A program made the position numbers and the translations under genes. Below, piece by piece: positions 15,999 through 24,057 of a stretch of 39,161 bases of DNA. The notes under the pieces are model-generated. The model had not been told where the DNA came from and searched no databases. It worked only from the letters and a program-made list of their open reading frames with translations. Origin of the DNA: Prevotella sp. (GTDB lineage Bacteria; Bacteroidota; Bacteroidia; Bacteroidales; Bacteroidaceae); the NCBI GenBank assembly GCA_017627765.1, contig JAGAGD010000103.1, positions 1 to 39,161 of the forward strand. Direction: 5' to 3'. Numbering within the stretch: position 1 is the stretch's first letter; the number at the start of each line of letters is the position of its first letter.

Positions 15999-16772
15999 AT
16001 GGAAAAGACGAATGTTTTTGAAACCTCAAAAGTTGGTAAATATCAGTTTTTTGCAATGCCATTCCATTGTGATTTCTCAAATCATCTGCGCATAGACCAT
16101 TTAGGCAATGATATGTTGAATGCAGCCGACTTGCATAGTGATGCACGGGGATTTGGTATGAACTATCTTAATACGGTAGATAAAACATGGGTATTGTCAC
16201 GGTTTGCTATTGAAGTTGTTGATATGCCCGTAAGCTATAAAGTCTTGAATGTTGAGACTTGGGTTGAAAGTGCAATGCGCTTTTTTACTAGTAGAAACTT
16301 CGCAGTAACAGGAACTGATGGTGAGGTCTATGCTTATGGCAGAAGTATATGGGCAATGATTGATACTAATACTCGTCAACCTGTTGATTTGTTGAAGGTT
16401 AGAGACGGATTGTTAAATGATTATGTAGAAACAGATAAGCCTTGTCCAGTTGATTCATGTTCGAGGGTTAAGGTTAACGACTCAGCCAATTTATGGAGTA
16501 CAGTAAAAGCTACATATTGCGACATAGATATGAATGGACATGTCAATTCCGTAAAATATATTGAGCATGTTCTTGACCTTTGGGATATTGACTGGTATAA
16601 GTTTCATAGGATTAAGCGAGTTGAGGTTGCTTATGTTGCGGAGGCGCATTGCGGCGATGAACTTCATTTTTATGTTGAAGAACGCAGTGAAAATGATTTT
16701 TATATTCGTGTTATGGCAAAAAATGAAGTGTGCAGGTGCTATGTGAAATTTGAAGAAATTATTACTAAATAA
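15999..16772 (+). CDS. Acyl-ACP thioesterase
   Basis: A 257 aa double-hotdog thioesterase of the FatA/FatB-like (Acyl-ACP_TE) family, which releases free fatty acids from acyl carrier protein. The first hotdog holds FAMPFHCDFSNHLRIDHLGNDMLNAAD and TWVLSRFAIEVVDMPV. The second contains YCDIDMNGHVNSVKYIEHVLD, whose Asn-x-His is the catalytic signature. Length fits bacterial members. I start at the ATG at 15999 rather than the TTG two codons earlier. The next gene follows 34 bases after the stop and may be co-transcribed. Confidence 0.9.
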   Translation: MEKTNVFETSKVGKYQFFAMPFHCDFSNHLRIDHLGNDMLNAADLHSDARGFGMNYLNTVDKTWVLSRFAIEVVDMPVSYKVLNVETWVESAMRFFTSRNFAVTGTDGEVYAYGRSIWAMIDTNTRQPVDLLKVRDGLLNDYVETDKPCPVDSCSRVKVNDSANLWSTVKATYCDIDMNGHVNSVKYIEHVLDLWDIDWYKFHRIKRVEVAYVAEAHCGDELHFYVEERSENDFYIRVMAKNEVCRCYVKFEEIITK

Positions 16773-16806
16773 GTTATTCTATTCATCTGTTATTATCAAT
16801 AAGATT

Positions 16807-18552
16807 ATGAAGAGTTGTTATAATTTATCTTTACGGTTATTGTTTTTTCTTGCTGTTATCTTAATTTCAAATAGGGTATTGGCTGTTGAATTGTTCAAGA
16901 ATGGTTCAACCACCTATACTATAGTAGTTGCGCCAGATGCATCTGCTACGGAAAAGAATGCAGCAAAAGAGCTTAGTGAATATCTAAATAAGGTGAGTGG
17001 TGCTGCTTTTCCTGTTGTTTTCAATTTGAATCACAATACAGGAAATCATATTTTTGTTGGATATAATGATAGAATTGCTGCCTATGTTCATTCGCATAAG
17101 CCTGCCGATGATGATGAATCTTTTACATATCTTACTGTTGGTGATGATATTGTAATATTTGGCGGAAGGAGTCGCGGAACTCAATATGGAGTTTTTTCTT
17201 TCCTCGAACAGCAGATAGGAGTGCATTGGTATGCTCATGACTACACGCACATTCCAACTTTAAAGACGTTGAGCCTTCCGAAACTTAATCATCATGAATC
17301 GCCTGCTTTCATAAATCGTGAACCTTATTACTATGCTTTCAGGAAGAATGCTGACTATGCTGCTCATAACTTACAAAACTGTAGTGAGGCTTTCTTAAAA
17401 GACAGAAAATATGGTTCTCCTAAGCAGTATTGGGGAAATCATACAATGGCGGTATTATTACCCGCTAAGCAGTGGTTTTCCTCACATCCAGAATATTTTG
17501 CAATGCGCTCTGGAAAGCGAGTTGACAACGGACAACTCTGTCTCTCAAATAAAAATGTTGTTAAGCTCCTGACTGAGGCAATGCTGAAGAAAATCAAAGA
17601 GTCGCCTGACTATTGGTGCTATGATTTGTCTCAGCTGGATAATCGTCTATTTTGTGAATGTCGCAACTGCCAGTCAATAGAAAAGAGATATGGAGGACAT
17701 TCTGGTCTTATTCTGTGGGCAGTTAATCAGGTTGCTGATGCCGTTAACAAGGTCTATCCAGATAAGTATATCGGCACATTTGCATATAGTTATTCACAAC
17801 AGCCGCCAAAAGGGATACGTCCCAGCGACAATGTTATTATTCGTCTTTGCGATGTCTCATGTTGTTTTGTTCATCCTCTTTCAGAATGTAGCAAGAATGC
17901 AGATTTCATGAAATATATACGGGAGTGGTCAGCAATAGCAAAGCGTCTTTATATTTGGGATTATATAGTAGGGTTTACAAACTATCTTGCACCTTTCCCT
18001 AACTTTGATGTCTTGGCTCAAAATCTTCGTACATTCAGGCAGTATAATGCTATAGGAGTGTTTGAGGAAGGGCAATATCAGTCATACTATAGCCAATTCA
18101 GTGAACTCCGCCAGTGGGTTATAGCGAAACTTCTTTGGAATCCCGACCAAGATGTAAACGCTCTTGTTCGTCAGTTTATATATGATTATTATGGAAGTGC
18201 TGCAACTGAGATTCTTCAGTATTACAATCTTACACAGCAGTTGGTTAAGCCCGAAACTCATCTGACTATTTTCTTTAAGACTGATAATCCCATATTTACT
18301 AATTCATATATCCAGAAAAGTATGGGAATACTTGATAAGGCAATGCGCAAAGTTTCTGGCGACAATGTCTTGTCTGAGCGTGTTGACAGGGTTCGTGCCC
18401 AAATTCTTTATTTGCAATATCGAACACAAAAGATAAAATCTGTTAGCAGTGGTGCTTTTAATGACTTGCTTAAAACACTTCATCGTGATAAAACTCATGT
18501 ACACGAGAAACAGTCTTATAAGCAATTTCTTGAAACTGAAGGATTCATGTGA
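16807..18552 (+). CDS. Exported DUF4838 domain protein (glucuronidase-like N-domain)
   Basis: A 581 aa protein from the ATG at 16807; the frame is open further upstream, but that part overlaps the thioesterase gene. A signal peptide is visible (LSLRLLFFLAVILISNRVLA). Residues about 25-130 (NGSTTYTIVVAPDASATEKNAAKELSEYL ... GGRSRGTQYGVFSFLEQ) look like the alpha-glucuronidase N-terminal domain seen before many glycoside hydrolases. The middle region (about 180-420) fits DUF4838, with a Cys cluster CECRNCQSIEKRYGG and PSDNVIIRLCDVSCCFVHPL. A carbohydrate-related periplasmic role is a family-level inference. No SusC/SusD pair is adjacent and the substrate is unknown. Confidence 0.82.
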   Translation: MKSCYNLSLRLLFFLAVILISNRVLAVELFKNGSTTYTIVVAPDASATEKNAAKELSEYLNKVSGAAFPVVFNLNHNTGNHIFVGYNDRIAAYVHSHKPADDDESFTYLTVGDDIVIFGGRSRGTQYGVFSFLEQQIGVHWYAHDYTHIPTLKTLSLPKLNHHESPAFINREPYYYAFRKNADYAAHNLQNCSEAFLKDRKYGSPKQYWGNHTMAVLLPAKQWFSSHPEYFAMRSGKRVDNGQLCLSNKNVVKLLTEAMLKKIKESPDYWCYDLSQLDNRLFCECRNCQSIEKRYGGHSGLILWAVNQVADAVNKVYPDKYIGTFAYSYSQQPPKGIRPSDNVIIRLCDVSCCFVHPLSECSKNADFMKYIREWSAIAKRLYIWDYIVGFTNYLAPFPNFDVLAQNLRTFRQYNAIGVFEEGQYQSYYSQFSELRQWVIAKLLWNPDQDVNALVRQFIYDYYGSAATEILQYYNLTQQLVKPETHLTIFFKTDNPIFTNSYIQKSMGILDKAMRKVSGDNVLSERVDRVRAQILYLQYRTQKIKSVSSGAFNDLLKTLHRDKTHVHEKQSYKQFLETEGFM

Positions 18553-18630
18553 CTGACAAGTTTCCTTATACTTTTAATTATCGCATATATATTATTTTTC
18601 TTTAGTAAGTCAAGATTTAATCGAAAATAA

Positions 18631-18670
18631 AAAAAATGGTGTCTGCTTTTCTGCGGACACCATTTTTTTT
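18631..18670. terminator. Bidirectional terminator
   Basis: ATGGTGTCTGC (18636-18646) pairs with GCGGACACCAT (18653-18663), flanked by an A-run on the left and T7 on the right. It can therefore serve both the DUF4838 gene and the convergent MFS gene. Confidence 0.85.
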
Positions 18671-18688
18671 GCTAACATATTTGAGGAA

Positions 18689-19885
18689 TTATTTTACTTG
18701 CTCATTCAGGTTTCTTTGTAGGAAGAACTTTTTGGTATAGGCAAAATATGTTCCAACTCCAATTGCATTTATCAGTGCAACAGTCCAAAATGCAGTTGCA
18801 TATCCAAGATGTTCAGCAACTACTCCACCAATCAGTATACCTATTCCCATACCTATATCCCATGAAATAAGAATTGTTGAGTTGGCTGTTCCACGCTGGT
18901 TATTGTGGGCAACATTGATGCACATATTCTGAAAAGCAGGCCACATGTGGCCGTTTCCTAATCCAATGAGTATTGAAGAACCATAATAGCCAATCATGTT
19001 CGGACAAGCAATGAATAAGGTATATCCTACGAGTGATATTAACATTCCTTCGCCTGCATTATGAGTAAGTCGGCCTTTGCGTAGTGCTGGAGCTCCTTGT
19101 ATTCGCGAAAGCATAAGTCCTATAGAGAGTAGCATAAAATAGGTTCCTGTTCCTCCTGTAATGCCCATTACTTCCTTACCATAAATGGCAAGATAGTTGC
19201 TTAATACTCCAAAACAAAAACCAAAGGCAACCATATTAAGACCTATCAGCCAGCCACGCAGAAGAAAAAAACGGTCAAGAGAAATCTTTGCTTTGTTTTT
19301 CACGATCTCTTTTTCTGGAATCTCAACAGAGGCGTCAACAGCAAGTCCGATAAACGCAACAATTAATGCAATCCAGAAAAGTAATTCAAAACTGTGAGTA
19401 TATTTATAAATGAAAATACCAATAGTGGGACCTATTGCCATAGATAGATTATTACTAAGTCCATAGAAACCAATGCCTTCTGTTCGTCTGCTTGATGGAA
19501 GAACATCTATAGCTACAGTTGAATTGGCAACCGTCAAAGCACCGAATGGTGCTCCGTGAAGTGTTCTGATAATTGTAAATAATAGTAGGGTAGACGCAGC
19601 CAAATAGCCTGCAAAGAATATGGAAAATAAACTAAAGCAAATCATCAGCACAGTCTTTCTCCTGAATGAATCTACTATAAAGCCGCTGAAAGGTCGTGCA
19701 ATGAGTGCTGTTGCTGTGTATCCAGATAGTACAATACCAATTACATCTTTTGTAGCATGAAATTCTTCACTCAGGTAGAGAGGCAGAAGTGGAGTTAGTA
19801 TATAGAACGCAAAGAATAATGCGAAGTTGGCGAACATCACTTTGCAATAATTCTTATTCCATAATCGTTCTCTTTTTGTTTCCAT
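18689..19885 (-). CDS. MFS transporter
   Basis: A 398 aa protein with about 12 hydrophobic helices in two halves. The loop between helices 2 and 3 carries a variant of the major facilitator motif A (RPFSGFIVDSFRRKTVL, about residues 63-79). SGYTATALIARPFSG and GIGFYGLSNNLSMAIGPTIG resemble sugar/multidrug efflux members. A positively charged central loop is present near 195-205. The substrate cannot be told from the sequence. It lies 54 bases downstream of the threonine aldolase gene on the same strand, so export or import of a small metabolite linked to amino acids is possible but unproven. Confidence 0.88.
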   Translation of the reverse strand: METKRERLWNKNYCKVMFANFALFFAFYILTPLLPLYLSEEFHATKDVIGIVLSGYTATALIARPFSGFIVDSFRRKTVLMICFSLFSIFFAGYLAASTLLLFTIIRTLHGAPFGALTVANSTVAIDVLPSSRRTEGIGFYGLSNNLSMAIGPTIGIFIYKYTHSFELLFWIALIVAFIGLAVDASVEIPEKEIVKNKAKISLDRFFLLRGWLIGLNMVAFGFCFGVLSNYLAIYGKEVMGITGGTGTYFMLLSIGLMLSRIQGAPALRKGRLTHNAGEGMLISLVGYTLFIACPNMIGYYGSSILIGLGNGHMWPAFQNMCINVAHNNQRGTANSTILISWDIGMGIGILIGGVVAEHLGYATAFWTVALINAIGVGTYFAYTKKFFLQRNLNEQVK

Positions 19886-19939
19886 TTTATACTGTTTATT
19901 ATATAATTATTAAGAATCAGTATCTTTTGTTCGACTTTG

Positions 19940-20965
19940 TTATAATTCCTTTTCCAGCTGGAGGATGTGCTCAATAGGTGTTGCCCAACTTGTAGCGAAG
20001 CGTGTAACTGCGCTGCCATCAGGCCGTTGTTCCCATATTTCAAATTTCACTTTACCGTCAAGTTTTTTTATCTGTTCAGCAGAAAGTATTGGAAACTGTT
20101 GGTTTGTAGGAGAGTCAATATAGAAAGTAATACCTTTATCTTTCATCATTCTTTTAAGCGACATAGCTGCATCGATAGCATTCTTGCTTATATTAAGGTA
20201 TAAATTGTCTGTAAATAGAGTTTCAAATTGAATTCCGAGTAGTCTTCCTTTTGCAAGCAAAGCTCCATGTTGTTTCACTATTGAGAAAAAGTTTTTCGGA
20301 GCATCGCCATTTGGAAATACTACAGCCTCACTACACAATGCACCTATTTTTGTGCCGCCAATGTAAAAAACATTGCATAGTCTTGCCATTTCAGCCATTG
20401 TCACTTCGCACTCAGCGCTTGCCAGTCCATAGCCAAGTCTTGCTCCGTCTATAAATAGCGGTAGATTATATTCATCGCATACAGCTTTTATTTGTTTCAG
20501 TTCTTCTTTTGAATATAGAGTTCCATATTCTGTAGGAAACGAAATATAAACCATTCCTGGCGATACCATATGTGGCCAAGTAGGGTCGTTATAGAAATTT
20601 ACAAGATATGATTTCAATTCTTCAAATTCCATTTTTCCTTTGTGTGACGGTAAGGTGATTACCTTGTGCCCGCTCAATTCAACAGCCCCTGCCTCATGCA
20701 CGGCAATATGTCCAGTATCAACAGAGATGACACCCTCATACGATTTAAGAATGCTATCAATCACAGTTGAGTTTGTCTGAGTGCCACCTACAAGGAAAAA
20801 TACATCAGCTGCAGGACAATCAATGTATTTTCTAATCTTATTGCAAGCAGATATAGTGAAACGGTCTTCGCCATAGCCGTCTTCCTGCATCATGTTTGTC
20901 TCTGTTAAACGTTTCAGAATTTCTGGATGCGCTCCTTCGTTATAGTCACAGGTAAATGAAATCAT
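19940..20965 (-). CDS. ltaE: Low-specificity threonine aldolase-like PLP enzyme
   Basis: A 341 aa fold-type I PLP enzyme of the beta-eliminating lyase/threonine aldolase family, expected to split threonine or allo-threonine into glycine and acetaldehyde. Asp173 in LFIDGARLGYG binds the pyridine nitrogen, and Lys206 in YIGGTKIGAL is the Schiff-base lysine. His86/His90 in SVDTGHIAVHEAGA and the N-terminal FTCDYNEGAHPEI are family landmarks. Length is normal. A -7 box (TACCTTTG, complement of 21077-21084) lies 112 bases upstream, implying a leader of about 105 bases. It precedes the MFS gene. Confidence 0.85.
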   Translation of the reverse strand: MISFTCDYNEGAHPEILKRLTETNMMQEDGYGEDRFTISACNKIRKYIDCPAADVFFLVGGTQTNSTVIDSILKSYEGVISVDTGHIAVHEAGAVELSGHKVITLPSHKGKMEFEELKSYLVNFYNDPTWPHMVSPGMVYISFPTEYGTLYSKEELKQIKAVCDEYNLPLFIDGARLGYGLASAECEVTMAEMARLCNVFYIGGTKIGALCSEAVVFPNGDAPKNFFSIVKQHGALLAKGRLLGIQFETLFTDNLYLNISKNAIDAAMSLKRMMKDKGITFYIDSPTNQQFPILSAEQIKKLDGKVKFEIWEQRPDGSAVTRFATSWATPIEHILQLEKEL

Positions 20966-21197
20966 ACCAAATTTATTTTTTCTTGTTTGTGTTTCAGAAG
21001 TTTTTCACTATTCATTTTTTTAGTTGAGTAGTTCCGAAACTTTAATTAATACATTTTATATATTCCTTTAGCATTGCAAAGGTACAAATTTTATTTAAAA
21101 ATGTGATATTAAAAAATTAAAACAAGTTTATGCTGTTTTTTTATTTTATTTTTTGAGAGGCAACAAGCAAATAATTCTTTATTTTCAACTTTCTTAT

Positions 21198-21205
21198 TAT
21201 CTTTG
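21198..21205 (+). promoter_or_regulatory. -7 promoter element of the macro-like gene
   Basis: TATCTTTG matches TAnnTTTG exactly and lies 38 bases before the ATG at 21244. No clear TTTG box is present at 19-21 bases upstream. The 278-base divergent gap 20966-21243 is otherwise AT-rich and featureless apart from the ltaE -7 box. Confidence 0.55.
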
Positions 21206-21243
21206 CAAATAACTTAAGTAAGTATTTATAAAGAAAATATATT

Positions 21244-21633
21244 ATGGAAAGACGATTTACTCCTGATTTTATTAGAGAACTGAAACCAAATGAAATTTTT
21301 GTTTTTGGCAGTAATTTGAATGGTTTTCATGGAGGTGGTGCTGCTCGTGTTGCAATGAATAAATTTGGAGCAGAGTGGGGCAATGGTGTTGGACTTCAAG
21401 GACAGAGCTATGCCATTCCTACAATGCAAGGAGGTGTGGAAACCATTCAGCCATACGTTGATGAGTTTATTGCATTTGCGAAGCAGCATATGCAACTTAC
21501 ATTCTTTGTAACTCGCATCGGTTGTGGCATTGCAGGATTCAGGGATGAAGATATTGCTCCATTGTTTGTAGAGGCTATTGATATAGAGAACATTATCTTG
21601 CCAAAGTCATTTGTAGATATTATAAAGGGATAA
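21244..21633 (+). CDS. Small macro-domain-like protein of unknown function
   Basis: A 129 aa soluble protein of a type common in Bacteroidetes and usually left as hypothetical. EIFVFGSNLNGFHGGGAARVA (residues 17-37) resembles the ADP-ribose-binding loop of macro domains. YAIPTMQGGVETIQPYVDEFIAFAKQH and VTRIGCGIAGFRDEDIAPLF correspond to the later macro-domain strands and second loop. The resemblance is by eye. Binding or hydrolysis of an ADP-ribose-type nucleotide is inference. The gene has its own -7 box and is not obviously in an operon. Confidence 0.7.
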   Translation: MERRFTPDFIRELKPNEIFVFGSNLNGFHGGGAARVAMNKFGAEWGNGVGLQGQSYAIPTMQGGVETIQPYVDEFIAFAKQHMQLTFFVTRIGCGIAGFRDEDIAPLFVEAIDIENIILPKSFVDIIKG

Positions 21634-21672
21634 AATAAGTTAGTGTTACTTATTAAATATATAAATTTGAAT

Positions 21673-22836
21673 TTACTTTATTCTAATGTACTTGTCACAC
21701 TCATCTGCTAAGGTTGGATGGCCTTTCTTTATATATTGATAGACATCATTGTGCGTCTGCACCTCTCCTTTTGTCCTCTTATTGATTCGCTTAATAAATG
21801 TGTCATCAAATATCTTAGGTTCGATGTGAGGAATGGAGAAATCATTGACTGCACGAAAGAAGATAATACCATCAATGCGGTCGCCAAGTGTTTCTTCTGC
21901 ACGGAATGGACTTCCATTGCTCTTGTTCAACATCTGTTCACTATATTGAAAATGGAAAAAGTCCGAAATTAGAATATTGGCAAATGGACTTCCTGCAATA
22001 TCGAAACCCACAGGCCGATTGCCATTGCTTTGAAACGCTTTGTCTGCAAGGCCATCACCACATTGTTCCCAACGGGAATCATTCATAGTTGGGATATATC
22101 CATTACTACCCATTAGACCACCCCATAGCTTTATAGTGAATACCCTGTTGGGATAGAGAACCGAAAGTATCTTACCCGCCGTGGCCTGTACATTGTACAT
22201 TCCCGACTTCGAGTTGTAGGAAGCATGGAATTGCCGCATCGTATGGCTTGAACCTGCATAGTAGAGTACCTTACGATTAGAGCCGACATAAGCAGAGACC
22301 TTGTTGGCTGTTGACTGGTCTCTACTCAATGTATATTCATATTTGTCGCCGTCGAGTAGTTGCAACATATAGGGAGGATCGAGTAGGAGTAGACGGGTGA
22401 ACTTGCCCTGTCTTCTGTTGTAACGCCACAAAGCTTTGATATCCTCTAAGGCTTCCTTGTAGGGCCATCCGTAAGTATCAGGAGCATTGCGAAGAATCTG
22501 TAGTGCCAGATCCTCGCGAAAGGTTTTCGACATCATCAACGTATCCGCTTTTTTCTGGTCTATGCTGTTTCCGCTTTCCCATGCAAGTGCATCAATGTGG
22601 AAAGTCGTGTCGCTGGCAACATGTTCGAGGTAATCGGCCAGAAATTGCATGTGGTCTTTCACCCAATGGTCTTCGCCCAAAGACACAACGTTGTATTGCT
22701 TTATCTTCAGCGTTAGGTAGTCGAAAGGAGAAGTTGTCTGCCCTTGAACGAATGAAACGTAAGGATTGATCTCCTGTGCGTTCATCCCAAGTGACATGAT
22801 GGCTGTAATGGCGAGGAATGAAAGTTTTCGTATCAT
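21673..22836 (-). CDS. Exported erythromycin-esterase/Tiki-like protein
   Basis: From the ATG at 22836 the protein has 387 aa with a signal peptide (MIRKLSFLAITAIMSLGMNAQ); the ATG at 22860 would place extra polar residues in front. YNVVSLGEDHWVKDHMQFLADYL, ALAWESGNS, PYKEALEDIKALWRYNRR and VLYYAGSSHTMRQF follow the order of the conserved Glu/His blocks of EreA-type and ChaN/Tiki-superfamily proteins. Those are hydrolases or haem binders, and the actual reaction here is unknown. A -7 box TACCTTTG (complement of 22889-22896) lies upstream. The first two thirds of the gene look more GC-rich than the adjacent ltaE and macro-like genes. Confidence 0.6.
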   Translation of the reverse strand: MIRKLSFLAITAIMSLGMNAQEINPYVSFVQGQTTSPFDYLTLKIKQYNVVSLGEDHWVKDHMQFLADYLEHVASDTTFHIDALAWESGNSIDQKKADTLMMSKTFREDLALQILRNAPDTYGWPYKEALEDIKALWRYNRRQGKFTRLLLLDPPYMLQLLDGDKYEYTLSRDQSTANKVSAYVGSNRKVLYYAGSSHTMRQFHASYNSKSGMYNVQATAGKILSVLYPNRVFTIKLWGGLMGSNGYIPTMNDSRWEQCGDGLADKAFQSNGNRPVGFDIAGSPFANILISDFFHFQYSEQMLNKSNGSPFRAEETLGDRIDGIIFFRAVNDFSIPHIEPKIFDDTFIKRINKRTKGEVQTHNDVYQYIKKGHPTLADECDKYIRIK

Positions 22837-23023
22837 TTTTCCTGTTTTTATATATTCCATAAATTCCGATTTGTCTTATTCTTAAACGCAAAGGTACTCA
22901 AAAAAAATTGTTATGTATAGATTGGATTGTTAAATTATCTTCTTAAGATTTCGACACCACTTATATTAGTTCTTCTCATTAGAGCCACAAGGTGGTGGAA
23001 AGTACATGCATGCCCATATAATA

Positions 23024-23060
23024 AATAAAAAAAGAGAGTTCCCTTAACGAAAACTCTCTT
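23024..23060 (-). terminator. Terminator of tRNA-Arg
   Basis: On the minus strand AAGAGAGTT and AACTCTCTT pair (plus coordinates 23032-23040 and 23052-23060), followed by a long T-run (complement of 23025-23033). It begins 12 bases past the tRNA 3' end. Confidence 0.8.
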
Positions 23061-23071
23061 ATGACCGTTTG

Positions 23072-23146
23072 TGATTCCGTTGGGGCTCGAACCCAAGACC
23101 CACGCCTTAGAAGGGCGTTGCTCTAATCCAACTGAGCTACGGAACC
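23072..23146 (-). tRNA. tRNA-Arg (anticodon UCU)
   Basis: A 75-base cloverleaf on the minus strand. The acceptor GGTTCCG pairs with CGGAATC (one G-U), the D arm is GCTC/GAGC, the anticodon stem is ACGCC/GGCGT with loop CTTCTAA giving anticodon TCT, and the T arm is TTGGG/CCCAA with TTCGAGC. The discriminator is A. CCA is not encoded. It reads AGA codons. It has its own promoter and terminator. Confidence 0.95.
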
Positions 23147-23157
23147 AAAAGGCGGTG

Positions 23158-23189
23158 CAAAATTACACATATTTTAGTTGATAACCAAA
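23158..23189 (-). promoter_or_regulatory. Promoter of tRNA-Arg
   Basis: On the minus strand TTTG (complement of 23186-23189), 20 bases, TAATTTTG (complement of 23158-23165), placed directly upstream of the mature 5' end at 23146. Confidence 0.75.
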
Positions 23190-23209
23190 TTATTTTGTAA
23201 TAAAATCAG

Positions 23210-23956
23210 TTATTTATTAAAATAATCCTCTAATTCTTTGGTTGCAGATGCGTTGCTGTTGTCAATGTTCCTGATTATTTTTCCATCTTCCATAAGTGCG
23301 ATAGACGAACTGATGTCAACAGTATGTGCAAGGTTATGGCTTGAAACAAGTATAGTCGCGCCAGTCTGCTTGTTGTATTCTGTCAATATGTGTTTCAGAA
23401 CATTCTGCGATGAAGGGTCTAAGAAGTTGAACGGTTCATCAAGTATTACGATGTCTGGCTTAGCGAGTAGGGCAGAGATGATACCCACTTTCTGTTTGTT
23501 GCCAGCAGAAAGGTCGCGTATAAGCTTCTTATGACCTAATATTTCGCCAGCCATCAATCCTTCAAATTCTTTCAGGCGTTCCTCACATTCAGTCTTGTCT
23601 ATATCAGAGATTTTTCTGATGAAGTCAAAGTATTCTTCTGGAGTTAGGAAGTCAATTAAGAAACCGTCATCAATAAACGCTCCTGTATAGTCTTTCCATT
23701 TTTCGCTTTCGGCTGTGTTTATAAACTCTGCTTCTGAGTCTGCCTCTTTGTCTTCACTGTTGGTAGTTCTTTTCCTAACCTCTACAGTTCCAGTGTCGGC
23801 TTTCAGCAAATCGAGAATCAGACGGAACAGAGTCGTCTTACCAGCACCGTTGTTTCCCACCAAGCCGAGTATTTCGCCTTCATTTATTGTGAAGTCTTCT
23901 ATGTCAACGGCAATTTTCTCTCCAAAAGTCTTTTTAAGATTGGCAATTTTTATCAT
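23210..23956 (-). CDS. ABC transporter ATP-binding protein
   Basis: A 248 aa nucleotide-binding subunit. Walker A GNNGAGKT is at 34-41, the signature appears as LSAGNKQ (149-155), Walker B VILDEP at 170-175 and the switch His207 in VSSHN. Between Walker A and the Q-loop region is an acidic insertion (about 62-88, NSEDKEADSEAEF). I start at the ATG at 23956 rather than the TTG at 23962. The protein belongs to the NatA/CcmA-like group that works with a separate permease, but no membrane subunit is adjacent, so its partner must be elsewhere. It is 101 bases downstream of secA and may be read through from it. Confidence 0.9.
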   Translation of the reverse strand: MIKIANLKKTFGEKIAVDIEDFTINEGEILGLVGNNGAGKTTLFRLILDLLKADTGTVEVRKRTTNSEDKEADSEAEFINTAESEKWKDYTGAFIDDGFLIDFLTPEEYFDFIRKISDIDKTECEERLKEFEGLMAGEILGHKKLIRDLSAGNKQKVGIISALLAKPDIVILDEPFNFLDPSSQNVLKHILTEYNKQTGATILVSSHNLAHTVDISSSIALMEDGKIIRNIDNSNASATKELEDYFNK

Positions 23957-24057
23957 TGTCAAATAAATTATAGTTACTATGAAATCATTTTGTCAGAATC
24001 TCTGATGATTCATTCGGACCTAACTAATTACCTTTATAATTATGATTAAGTGAAATA

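Noticed and set aside
23072..23146. tRNA-Arg as an attachment site of an integrated element
   Set aside because: No integrase gene nearby and no repeated copy of the tRNA 3' end was found in the window.
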